DNA of 20,520 bases from Candidatus Nanopelagicales bacterium. Its GTDB lineage: Bacteria; Actinomycetota; Actinomycetes; S36-B12. The notes beneath the pieces were generated by a model, which was given only the letters and a program-made list of their open reading frames with translations, ran no database searches and was not told the origin of the DNA. A program made the translations under genes and the position numbers. This document shows positions 11,839 through 19,180 of this stretch, one piece after another (position 1 is the first letter of the stretch; each line of letters begins with the position of its first letter). The DNA is taken from contig JAGYJP010000018.1 of the NCBI GenBank assembly GCA_018402075.1, positions 1 to 20,520 on the forward strand. The letters are read 5' to 3'.

Positions 11839-14418
11839 ATGGCCAAGCGCGTCCTCGGAATAATTGCCCTCGTATTGGTGCTCATTGTTGGTGGGGTGGG
11901 GCTTTTTGGTGTGCACACCGTGCGTGAGTCCTTCCCGCAAACCGGTGGGGAAATCAGTACGGGTGTGACGGCGCCGGTAACTGTTAAACGGGACTCACTG
12001 GGAGTGCCGCAGATTTATGCCGAGAATATCTCTGATCTGTTTTTCGCCCAAGGTTTTGTCCACGCACAGGATCGGTTCTGGGAGATGGATGTGCGCAGGC
12101 ATATAACAGCGGGGCGCCTCTCGGAAATGTTTGGTGAGAGCCAGATTGAGACGGATTCATTCCTGCGCACATTGGGTTGGCGGAAAATTGCCGAGCAGGA
12201 ACTGGGCCTGCTGTCGGACCGTTCCCGACAAATCCTTGACGCGTACAGCGCTGGCGTGAATGCCTATATTTCTGAGCGCTCCGGCTCCGAATTGAGTTTG
12301 GAATACTCGGTCCTGTCCATTCAAAACCCGGATTACACGATTGAGCCGTGGGTACCCGCCGATTCGGTGGCGTGGTTGAAGGCTCTCGCATGGGATCTGC
12401 GCGGCAACATGACCGATGAAATCTACCGGGCGATCATGAGCGCATCTGTCGGTGTGACTGAAACTGAGAAATTGTTCCCGGCGTACCCCTTTGCCGAACA
12501 TCGACCCATTGTTGAAATTGGCGCAGTGGTGGACGGAGTGTTCAACCAGGATGCCCAACCCGATGGTTCGGTAATTGGTGCGGGTGCCAGCTATAGCGCG
12601 AAACAGATCGAGGCGTTGGAGCGAGTTGCCGGCATGGAAGCAACATTGGGTGAATGGTTGGGTAAGCCGGGCAGAGGCATTGGTTCCAACTCGTGGGTGA
12701 TTGCGGGTGAGAAAACCGAATCGGGCATGCCGCTACTGGCAAATGACCCTCACCTCGCCCCCGTCATGCCGAGTCTGTGGTATCAAGCGGGACTTCGGTG
12801 TCAGGTGCTCACTCCCGAGTGCAATTACGATGTCTCGGGGTGGACCATGGCCGGTTTGCCAGGTGTCTTCATTGGTCACAACAACAATATTGCCTGGGGT
12901 TTCAGCAATCTCGGTCCCGATGTCACCGACCTGGTGCTGCACAAGGTCACCGGGGATACCTATCTTCTCGATGGCGCTCAGGTTCCCATGACCACGCGAA
13001 CCGAAGAGATCAAGGTGGCGGGAGGGGACCCCGTTGTGATCACGGTACGAGAAACGGTCGATGGCCCACTGATCTCCGATGTTGACGGAATCACCACCTA
13101 CACCAGTGTGGGTGCCGATTCACCGGTGCCGGCACCCGGCTCCGCAAGTATGTCGACGGGGATCCCAGAGCGCGCAAATGGCTATTCGGTTGCCCTGCGC
13201 TGGACCGCACTGACCCCGCGCAACACATTTGATGCATTTGATGTTCTCAATACCGCCCAAAACTGGGATGACTTCCGCGAGGCGGCAAAATTACTGGCCG
13301 TTCCATCTCAAAATCTGATTTATGCTGATAAGCAGGGGGTGATTGGTTATCAAGCACCCGGTGTTATTCCGATTCGGGAGAACTACACCGGCAAATGGCC
13401 GGTACCCGGTTGGGATTCGGGGTACTCGTGGTCGGGTTACATTCCATTCGAAGCTTTACCCACGGTCACTAATCCGCCCGAGAAGTGGATAGTCACCGCG
13501 AACCAAGCGGTGATTGGGCCGGATTACACCTATTTCCTGACAGATGACTGGGCATATGGCTCACGAAGTCAACGAATTGTGGATCTCATTGAAGCAACGA
13601 CCGCGGCTGGTGCAGTCATGACGATCGAACGCGTGCAAAGTATTCAAATGGATAGTGAGAACAAACTCGCGGAATTTATGGTGCCTCGCCTTGAGTCGGT
13701 GCCGATCCCCAATGAAGTTTCTGAGGCGTATTCCCTGTTTGAAGAGTGGGATTACACCCAACCGGTTGATTCGGCCGCTGCCGCGTATTTCAATGCCATC
13801 TGGCGGCACATGGTGCTTCGAATGTTTGATGCGGCCACCGAAAGCGAGGACATCACCGCGAGCGGTGGCGACCAGTTCTGGCAGGTGATCAAAAATATTT
13901 GGGATACACCCAATGACTTCTGGTGGGATGACAAGACCACACCTGAAGTCGAAGACCGTGATGCGATGCTCGCCACCGCCATGATTGAGGCACAAGCAGA
14001 ACTCAATGATCTGCAGGGTGGTGCACCCACCGATTGGAATTGGGGCGGAATCCACACCCTGACGCTGACCAATCAAACACTGGGCACCAGTGGAATCGGA
14101 CCGATTGAGTCGCTGTTTAATCGAGGACCAATTGAGGTGTCCGGGGGAGACTCAATTGTCAATGCCAACGGATGGATTCCTGCAGAAGGCTATGGCGTGA
14201 CGTGGGTGCCCAGCATGCGACAGGTGATTGACCTATCAGATTTCGATAACTCCACCTGGGTGAACCTGACCGGCAATAGTGGTCATGCGTTCAACTCCAA
14301 CTACAGCGATCAAGTTGATGCCTGGCGGGATGGGCAACAATTCCCATGGGCGTTCACCGCAGAGGCTGTGAACGAATCGACAACATCAACGCTGACTCTC
14401 GTGCCGCTTGGTCAGTAG
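11839..14418 (+). CDS. Penicillin acylase family Ntn-hydrolase (membrane-anchored)
   Basis: The product has 859 residues. Residues 5-27 form an uncleaved-looking hydrophobic anchor, followed by the typical entry SFPQTGGEISTG and VTVKRDSLGVPQIYAENISD. The alpha chain contains FAQGFVHAQDRFWEMD. The precursor would cleave autocatalytically before S283 in GIGSNSWVIAG, whose Ser becomes the N-terminal nucleophile. LLANDPHL follows directly, as in all family members. The beta chain ends with WNWGGIHTL and SGHAFNSNYSDQVDAWRDG, also conserved. Length is normal. Relatives hydrolyse amide bonds in beta-lactams, acyl-homoserine lactones or other N-acyl compounds, so the substrate is open; it acts outside the membrane. 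It ends 4 nt from the convergent 5-FCL gene, with no terminator between. Confidence 0.93.
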   Translation: MAKRVLGIIALVLVLIVGGVGLFGVHTVRESFPQTGGEISTGVTAPVTVKRDSLGVPQIYAENISDLFFAQGFVHAQDRFWEMDVRRHITAGRLSEMFGESQIETDSFLRTLGWRKIAEQELGLLSDRSRQILDAYSAGVNAYISERSGSELSLEYSVLSIQNPDYTIEPWVPADSVAWLKALAWDLRGNMTDEIYRAIMSASVGVTETEKLFPAYPFAEHRPIVEIGAVVDGVFNQDAQPDGSVIGAGASYSAKQIEALERVAGMEATLGEWLGKPGRGIGSNSWVIAGEKTESGMPLLANDPHLAPVMPSLWYQAGLRCQVLTPECNYDVSGWTMAGLPGVFIGHNNNIAWGFSNLGPDVTDLVLHKVTGDTYLLDGAQVPMTTRTEEIKVAGGDPVVITVRETVDGPLISDVDGITTYTSVGADSPVPAPGSASMSTGIPERANGYSVALRWTALTPRNTFDAFDVLNTAQNWDDFREAAKLLAVPSQNLIYADKQGVIGYQAPGVIPIRENYTGKWPVPGWDSGYSWSGYIPFEALPTVTNPPEKWIVTANQAVIGPDYTYFLTDDWAYGSRSQRIVDLIEATTAAGAVMTIERVQSIQMDSENKLAEFMVPRLESVPIPNEVSEAYSLFEEWDYTQPVDSAAAAYFNAIWRHMVLRMFDAATESEDITASGGDQFWQVIKNIWDTPNDFWWDDKTTPEVEDRDAMLATAMIEAQAELNDLQGGAPTDWNWGGIHTLTLTNQTLGTSGIGPIESLFNRGPIEVSGGDSIVNANGWIPAEGYGVTWVPSMRQVIDLSDFDNSTWVNLTGNSGHAFNSNYSDQVDAWRDGQQFPWAFTAEAVNESTTSTLTLVPLGQ

Positions 14419-14422
14419 TGCT

Positions 14423-15058
14423 CTAGTCGGGTGTGTTAAACCAGCGAACGGTTGACTCGGTCACGCTGACGTCAACCGGAATGTCATGTGGTTCGTGTGG
14501 AATATTGCTCAGATACTCACTTTCAAATGTGAGACCGATCAGCAAAGGTCCGGAGTCGGTGGTGCGAGTGAATTCCAGTGCGCGGTCATAGAACCCTTTT
14601 CCTTGGCCAAGTCGCATGCCGTGGGGGTCGACCGCATGTGCGGGAACTACAACCGCAACGCAGTGGGCCAGTGCACCTTCTTGATCATCGATAAATTCAT
14701 TCATGGGTTCCTGCGTGCCGAACGCATTCACATCCCATTCGGTTGCATCTGTATCTGCGGCCCACTGCAGATCGGCACCGCACACCCGAGGGATCAGCGG
14801 CCGGAATCCGCGTGCCTTTAATTCGTTGCGTAGGTAACCGGTCGGTGGCTCACCCGGCATCGACATGTACACCGCAATATCGCCAGCGGGTAAGTCACCA
14901 ATGACATCGAGCAGGTGGGCGGTCATTCGATTTTCGCATTCGGTGAGATCTTCGACGGCTCGCGCCCTTCTCTGCTGACGTAATCGAGATCGCAGGTCCT
15001 GTTTGGCTGCCGAGGAATCTATATCCGAGTGGGAATCACGCTCTGAGGGGGTGGACAC
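14423..15058 (-). CDS. 5-formyltetrahydrofolate cyclo-ligase
   Basis: This enzyme converts 5-formyl-THF to 5,10-methenyl-THF with ATP, recycling the folate store. Family motifs are AAKQDLRSRLRQQRR near the N-terminus, AVYMSMPGEPPT, the loop VVVPAHAVD, and the signature MRLGQGKGFYDRAL (nucleotide/substrate loop). The chosen start is GTG 15058, giving 211 residues, close to the usual 190-200. The frame continues upstream to 15340 but would overlap galU on the opposite strand and add unrelated residues. No ribosome binding site precedes the GTG, and the start lies only 27 nt from the divergent galU start. The galU -35 element overlaps this start codon, so the two promoters must interfere. Confidence 0.9.
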   Translation of the reverse strand: MSTPSERDSHSDIDSSAAKQDLRSRLRQQRRARAVEDLTECENRMTAHLLDVIGDLPAGDIAVYMSMPGEPPTGYLRNELKARGFRPLIPRVCGADLQWAADTDATEWDVNAFGTQEPMNEFIDDQEGALAHCVAVVVPAHAVDPHGMRLGQGKGFYDRALEFTRTTDSGPLLIGLTFESEYLSNIPHEPHDIPVDVSVTESTVRWFNTPD

Positions 15059-15079
15059 ATATATATGGTGCCGTAAGGT
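15052..15079 (+). promoter_or_regulatory. Leaderless promoter of galU, overlapping the 5-FCL start
   Basis: TGGACA (15052-15057), a 16-nt spacer and TAAGGT (15074-15079) are followed by 6 nt and the galU ATG at 15086. The -35 lies over the GTG start codon of the divergent gene. Confidence 0.55.
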
Positions 15080-15085
15080 CTTCCC

Positions 15086-16006
15086 ATGGGTTCTGGCGGT
15101 AGTGGGAACAGTGTGCGCAAGGCGGTTATTCCGGCGGCCGGGTTGGGAACCCGATTCCTGCCGGCCACCAAGGCAACACCCAAGGAAATGCTGCCGGTTG
15201 TCGACAAGCCCGCAATCCAATATGTAGTCGAAGAAGCTGTTGCCGCTGGACTGGAGGACGTCCTCTTTGTCACCGGTCGCAGTAAGCGTCCGCTCGAAGA
15301 TCATTTCGATCGCAATCTCGAACTCGAACATGTTCTCCAAGGAAAGGGCGACACCGAACGATTACAGCAGGTTCGGGAATCCAGTGACCTCGCTCGTATT
15401 CACTATGTTCGGCAGGGTGACCCGCTCGGCCTCGGGCATGCCGTATTAATGTCGCAGCAGCATGTGGGCCACGAACCATTCGCCGTTCTTTTGGGCGATG
15501 ACCTGATTGATCCGCGCGATCCGATTCTGGATCGCATGATCGAGGTTCGCAATCAATGTGGTGGATCAGTGCTGTGCCTCATGCAGGTACCCATGCAGAA
15601 TATTTCTCTATACGGTTGCGTGGCGGTGGCGCCGGACCAGTACGAGGGATCCCTCAAAGTAACGGATCTGGTGGAGAAGCCGACGGTTGCCGAAGCTCCC
15701 AGTGACTACGCGATCATTGGCAGATACATCCTTGATCCGGCCGTGTATTCGGTCCTGGAAAAGACTCAGGCTGGTCGCGGTGGTGAAATTCAACTCACCG
15801 ATGCCCTTCGGGTACTGGCCACCATGCCGGCGAGCGAGGGGGGTGGTGTGCGTGGAGTCGTATTCTCCGGTCGCAGGTATGACACCGGTGACAAACTCAG
15901 TTATTTGCAGGCGGTCATTCAACTCGCTGCTGAGCGCGAAGATATTGGCCCCGATTTCACCGCCTGGTTGCAAGAGTTCTGCAACTCCCAACGTGAGGGC
16001 TCGTGA
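15086..16006 (+). CDS. galU: UTP--glucose-1-phosphate uridylyltransferase GalU
   Basis: This 306-residue enzyme makes UDP-glucose from UTP and glucose-1-phosphate, for cell-envelope polysaccharides, glycolipids and trehalose. The nucleotide-binding start AVIPAAGLGTRFLPATKATP with KEMLPVVDKPAIQYVVEEA is canonical. It is followed by VTGRSKRPLEDHFD, GLGHAVL, the metal/nucleotide region VLLGDDLID, VTDLVEKP, AIIGRYIL and GRGGEIQLTDAL, in the order of the family. Length is normal. The start is ATG 15086 with a leaderless promoter. The stop overlaps the GTG of the acetyltransferase gene by 4 nt, so those two are coupled. In several Actinobacteria a molybdotransferase gene (glp/moeA) lies between them; here it is absent. 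Confidence 0.96.
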   Translation: MGSGGSGNSVRKAVIPAAGLGTRFLPATKATPKEMLPVVDKPAIQYVVEEAVAAGLEDVLFVTGRSKRPLEDHFDRNLELEHVLQGKGDTERLQQVRESSDLARIHYVRQGDPLGLGHAVLMSQQHVGHEPFAVLLGDDLIDPRDPILDRMIEVRNQCGGSVLCLMQVPMQNISLYGCVAVAPDQYEGSLKVTDLVEKPTVAEAPSDYAIIGRYILDPAVYSVLEKTQAGRGGEIQLTDALRVLATMPASEGGGVRGVVFSGRRYDTGDKLSYLQAVIQLAAEREDIGPDFTAWLQEFCNSQREGS

Positions 16007-16578
16007 CGATCCCTGGCTACTGGCCCGTTGTTCTCACCGATGGTGATCTGAAACTGCGGCCGCTGCGGCTCAGTGATCGCAGGCGGTGGCGGGAAATCCG
16101 GCAGCGAAATGCTGATTATCTCCAGCCCTGGGATGCCACCATGCCGGAAGAAGGTCGGGTCGCAGGTACGCGGCCCCCCACCTTTTTCACCATGCTGCGC
16201 ATTATGCGCCGTGAGGCTCGCGAAGGTCGTGCCCTGCCATTTGCCATTGAGCACCAAGGGAAATTCGTCGGTCAACTCACGGTCGGTTCGATCTGGGGTG
16301 GGTCATCCAGGGGTGCTTATTTCGGGTATTGGATCGATCAGGCGGTGTCCGGCCAGGGATTAATGACTCGCGCTGTTGCTCTCGCCACCGGTTACTGCCT
16401 GGACTCCATGCAGATACACCGAATTGAAATCAATATTCGTCCCGAGAACACGGCATCCCGAAATGTGGCCGAAAAATGCGGTTATCACATTGAGTCATTT
16501 CGTCCAAACTATTTACACATCGATGGTGATTGGCGCGATCACGTGTCCTATGTTCGCTTTCGCGACACGCTCGACTAA
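16003..16578 (+). CDS. GNAT-family N-acetyltransferase, RimJ/RimL type
   Basis: This 191-residue acetyltransferase has the RimJ-like layout. The N-terminal strand LKLRPLRLSDRRRW is followed by IRQRNADYLQPWDATMP. The GNAT core contains FVGQLTVGSIWGGSSRGAYFGYWID and the acetyl-CoA pyrophosphate loop region QAVSGQGLMTRAVAL, here given as two separate blocks. The end has HRIEINIRPENTASRNVAEK and CGYHIES. RimJ acetylates the N-terminus of ribosomal protein S5 in E. coli, but the substrate in Actinobacteria is not known. It is the gene normally found between galU (or glp) and sepX in this phylum. GTG 16003 overlaps the galU stop (GTGA). Confidence 0.88.
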   Translation: MTIPGYWPVVLTDGDLKLRPLRLSDRRRWREIRQRNADYLQPWDATMPEEGRVAGTRPPTFFTMLRIMRREAREGRALPFAIEHQGKFVGQLTVGSIWGGSSRGAYFGYWIDQAVSGQGLMTRAVALATGYCLDSMQIHRIEINIRPENTASRNVAEKCGYHIESFRPNYLHIDGDWRDHVSYVRFRDTLD

Positions 16579-16614
16579 AGCTTGGAAATACAAGGAGTTT
16601 TCCCCTAATACACC

Positions 16615-16620
16615 TAATGT
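16615..16620 (+). promoter_or_regulatory. -10 element, leaderless promoter of sepX
   Basis: TAATGT is followed by 7 nt and GTG at 16628. AAGGAG at 16592-16597 is about 30 nt too far upstream to act as its ribosome binding site. The position argues for the GTG 16628 start over longer readings of the frame. Confidence 0.5.
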
Positions 16621-16627
16621 TTCGCAT

Positions 16628-17446
16628 GTGACAGGGTTGATTTACGTAGCGATTATCGCTCTGTGGGCTGCCGTCCTCATCCCCATCTGGCTCAAGCGTC
16701 ACGATCAAATCAGCGAAGTGCGATCAACCGCACGTTTCAGTTCAGCCATGAAGTCACTTGGCAATAAGGAAAGCATCGCGTATCGCGACCGTCAACTCGG
16801 GGAGAACCACATGTCACAGGCATACCGCGGTCAGGCCAGCGTCGCTGCAACCAAGCGCCGGACAATGGTGATAGCGACATTGACGGCATTGCTATTCCTG
16901 AGTCTTGTTGGAACGTTCACCGCATTTGTTCCCATAGCGGTCACCGTAGTGATCGCCCTTTCGCTCGGAGCATTCCTGATTGCAACCGCCCTCACTTCAT
17001 CTCAGCGGTCAAAGGCAGCCGTATCGCCACGTGTATCGCGCGTTGAAGTTTTTGCCGCTGAGCAATTTGAAGCAGAAGTGGTTGAAGTCCCCGCGCGCCA
17101 AATGTCTCCGCGCGAGCGCGCTGATCGTCAAAAGTCCGAACTAGATGAGTTTGCCCAGTGGGATCCGTGGGAAGACGACAATGCGGATAGTGAGTGGGAT
17201 GCGGTTCCCCAGACGCTGCCCAGTTATGTCAACTCGCCTCGCGCAACCGCCGTCCCCCGCAATATTGAGCGCAATGGCGACTGGTCGGGTGAAGCCATGG
17301 TGGAAACCGCCCGCGGCATGCGAAGGCCGGCAATGCGTTCGGCGGATTTGGTGCGCAATCCCGTGGCCAATGCAGCCGATGACACCACCGAAATCCCGAT
17401 TATTCGAGCGAATGCGGCTTATCAGCCTCGCGCTGTCAACGAATAA
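16628..17446 (+). CDS. sepX: Divisome protein SepX/GlpR
   Basis: The product has 272 residues. The N-terminus VTGLIYVAIIALWAAVLIPIW followed by LKRHDQISEVRSTARFSSAM is the hallmark of actinobacterial SepX/GlpR: a membrane segment, then the conserved (R/K)xD...RF motif. Two more helices lie at about 80-120. The cytoplasmic tail has QMSPRERADRQKSELDEF, then WDPWEDD, WDAVPQTLPSYV and a Pro/Arg-rich end. In Streptomyces SepX helps stabilise FtsZ rings and sporulation septa; in mycobacteria GlpR-like proteins are also linked to division. The chosen start is GTG 16628. The frame continues upstream through the acetyltransferase gene, but those residues are unrelated. tRNA-Ala follows 50 nt downstream. 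Confidence 0.88.
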   Translation: MTGLIYVAIIALWAAVLIPIWLKRHDQISEVRSTARFSSAMKSLGNKESIAYRDRQLGENHMSQAYRGQASVAATKRRTMVIATLTALLFLSLVGTFTAFVPIAVTVVIALSLGAFLIATALTSSQRSKAAVSPRVSRVEVFAAEQFEAEVVEVPARQMSPRERADRQKSELDEFAQWDPWEDDNADSEWDAVPQTLPSYVNSPRATAVPRNIERNGDWSGEAMVETARGMRRPAMRSADLVRNPVANAADDTTEIPIIRANAAYQPRAVNE

Positions 17447-17496
17447 GGTCTCCAAAAACTTCTTACTCCACCCGCTGCTACTGTTTCCCTCCCCAA

Positions 17497-17569
17497 GGGG
17501 CTGTAGCGCAGTTGGTAGCGCGTCTCGTTCGCAATGAGAAGGCCAGGGGTTCGATTCCCCTCAGCTCCA
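17497..17569 (+). tRNA. tRNA-Ala (anticodon CGC)
   Basis: All four stems fold. The acceptor stem is GGGGCTG with CAGCTCC (one G-T pair). The D stem is GCGC/GCGC. The anticodon stem is TCTCG/TGAGA around loop TTCGCAA, with anticodon CGC at 17530-17532. The T stem is AGGGG/CCCCT with loop TTCGATT. The discriminator base is A; CCA is not encoded. It reads the Ala codon GCG. The position after sepX is the usual one in Actinobacteria. Confidence 0.97.
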
Positions 17570-17616
17570 CTTTCGGAATTTCTCGGGCAAACGCTGTTAT
17601 ACAACCGCGCGAATTG

Positions 17617-17637
17617 AATCGGTGATCGATTTTTTTT
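17617..17637 (+). terminator. Terminator-like hairpin after tRNA-Ala
   Basis: AATCG (17617-17621), loop GTGAT and CGATT (17627-17631) form a short stem that runs into an uninterrupted T tract (17630-17637). It lies about 48 nt after the tRNA 3' end. The stem is short, but the T tract is the longest in the window. Confidence 0.5.
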
Positions 17638-17700
17638 GATGTAAAAACTACTGGGTACTGACCCGTCACCCGATTGGGTGGCGTTCCCCGCTGTGAACGG

Positions 17701-17706
17701 TACGGT
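17701..17706 (+). promoter_or_regulatory. -10 element, leaderless promoter of the glcD-like gene
   Basis: TACGGT is followed by 6 nt and the ATG at 17713, without a ribosome binding site. It supports the 17713 start over the in-frame GTG/ATG codons further upstream. Confidence 0.45.
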
Positions 17707-17712
17707 CAGTCC

Positions 17713-19098
17713 ATGACACCGGAAGACGCGGTCCTCGCTTCCTGCGATGCAGCCCTGGATGATGGCGATGTAGTGACTGATCCGGATCGACTCACCTCCT
17801 ATCAACGTGATCGGTCGACGGGGTCTCCCGCGGGCCAGCCCTTCGCGGTTGTGTTCCCTCGGTCGACAGAGCAGGTATCAGCAGTATTGACAGCGGCATA
17901 CCAGCACCGGGTGCCGGTCGTTCCTCGAGGGGCGGGATCCGGACTATCGGGTGGATCGAATGCCATCGACGGTTCACTGATCTTGTGCGTGGAGAAAATG
18001 CGCGATGTCCTGCTCGTAGATGACACAAACGGTTTCGTGGAAACACAACCTGGGATTTACAACACCGAACTTCGTGAGCAGGTAGCACACTTTGGGCTGT
18101 GGTACGCGCCAGATCCTGCGTCGAAGGATTTTTGTTCGATTGGTGGCAACGTCAACACCAACGCGGGTGGGCTGTGCTGCGTGAAATACGGAGTGACCCG
18201 CGATGCCGTTCTCGGTCTGGAGGTTGTTCTCGCCGATGGTCGAATCACTCGAATGGGGCGCAAGACGATCAAAGGTGTTGCGGGCTACGACCTCACCGGG
18301 CTCATGGTCGGAAGCGAAGGGACTCTCGGCGTGGTAACCATGGCCCGCCTGCGTTTGCGACCGCTACCACCGGAATCGGCTACCGCTGTGGCCGTCTTCG
18401 CGGATATCGGTGCCGCGGGGCGCGCCGTTGGCGCAATCATGCGAGAGCTCACCCCGAGCATGCTCGAGATCATGGACAACGCATCTATTGTGGCGGTAGA
18501 GCAGTGGCGGCCAATGGGATTGGATATCACCGCGGGTGCATTGCTTATTGCGCAGTTCGATAGCCCTGGGCAGGCGGCCGTCATGGACGCGCAGCGTTTT
18601 TTGGAGTTGGCCGAGTTTGGTGGTGCGAGCGAGGTGTATCGGTCGGAGGATCCGGAAGAAGCCGAGATGCTTGTCGGAGCGCGACGCATGGTGATCCCGG
18701 CACTGGAGTCAGCCGGGGATTGGCTTCTGGACGACGTGGCCGTACCCAGGTCCGAGCTTGCAGCTGCGATGGTGGAAATCCAACAGGTCGCCCAACGCAA
18801 CAACGTGAAGATCGCGACTTTCGGTCATGCAGGTGACGGGAACTTGCACCCCACGATCGTGACACCCCGCGGCGATACCGAGGCTGCAGCGCGGGCACTG
18901 GTCGCGTTCAAGGAAATCCTGGATGTCGCCCGGGAACATGATGGAACCATCACCGGTGAGCATGGCGTGGGAACTTTGAAGCGGGAGGCACTGTTCGCCG
19001 AATTGGACCAGGTACAGCGTGATCTGCACTTCCGGATCAAGGAAGCATTGGATCCGCGGGGTATTTTGAACCCGGGTAAGGCATTGCCTCGGTGGTAG
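17713..19098 (+). CDS. FAD-linked dehydrogenase, GlcD/D-lactate dehydrogenase type
   Basis: The product has 461 residues. The FAD-binding (type 4, PCMH/VAO) domain shows VVPRGAGSGLSGG (69-81), GGNVNTNAGG and GVAGYDLTGLMVGSEGTLGV. The C-terminal cap domain has TFGHAGDGNLHP (H372 region) and TGEHGVGTLK (E416, H417), the conserved metal/substrate residues. Relatives oxidise glycolate, D-lactate or similar 2-hydroxy acids and pass electrons to the respiratory chain. No glcE or glcF gene follows, which favours a single-subunit D-lactate/2-hydroxyacid dehydrogenase. The ATG at 17713 is 6 nt after TACGGT. A strong terminator begins 40 nt after the stop codon. The exact substrate is not readable here. 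Confidence 0.92.
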   Translation: MTPEDAVLASCDAALDDGDVVTDPDRLTSYQRDRSTGSPAGQPFAVVFPRSTEQVSAVLTAAYQHRVPVVPRGAGSGLSGGSNAIDGSLILCVEKMRDVLLVDDTNGFVETQPGIYNTELREQVAHFGLWYAPDPASKDFCSIGGNVNTNAGGLCCVKYGVTRDAVLGLEVVLADGRITRMGRKTIKGVAGYDLTGLMVGSEGTLGVVTMARLRLRPLPPESATAVAVFADIGAAGRAVGAIMRELTPSMLEIMDNASIVAVEQWRPMGLDITAGALLIAQFDSPGQAAVMDAQRFLELAEFGGASEVYRSEDPEEAEMLVGARRMVIPALESAGDWLLDDVAVPRSELAAAMVEIQQVAQRNNVKIATFGHAGDGNLHPTIVTPRGDTEAAARALVAFKEILDVAREHDGTITGEHGVGTLKREALFAELDQVQRDLHFRIKEALDPRGILNPGKALPRW

Positions 19099-19137
19099 CG
19101 TCACCGATTTCACCGTGCACCGTAGTGTGGAAAAAGC

Positions 19138-19169
19138 GAAAGCCCGGTCGGTTTCCCGACCGGGCTTTC
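19138..19169. terminator. Strong bidirectional terminator between glcD-like and betaine-binding genes
   Basis: A perfect 14-bp stem (GAAAGCCCGGTCGG, 19138-19151, with 19156-19169) encloses the loop TTTC. It lies between two convergent genes, 40 nt after the glcD-like stop and 12 nt beyond the betaine-binding protein stop. On the minus strand it is followed by a T-rich tract (from the AAAAAG at 19131-19136); on the plus strand the CTTTC end serves. It should stop transcripts from both sides. Confidence 0.88.
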
Positions 19170-19180
19170 AGCAATCTGTA

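Noticed and set aside
13561..14076. Long minus-strand open frames inside the penicillin acylase gene
   Set aside because: They are antisense shadows without motifs, start signals or family resemblance; the plus-strand enzyme is unambiguous.
15059..15340. N-terminal extension of the 5-FCL frame to 15340
   Set aside because: It would lie antisense inside galU and adds residues unlike any 5-FCL; the family start fits GTG 15058.
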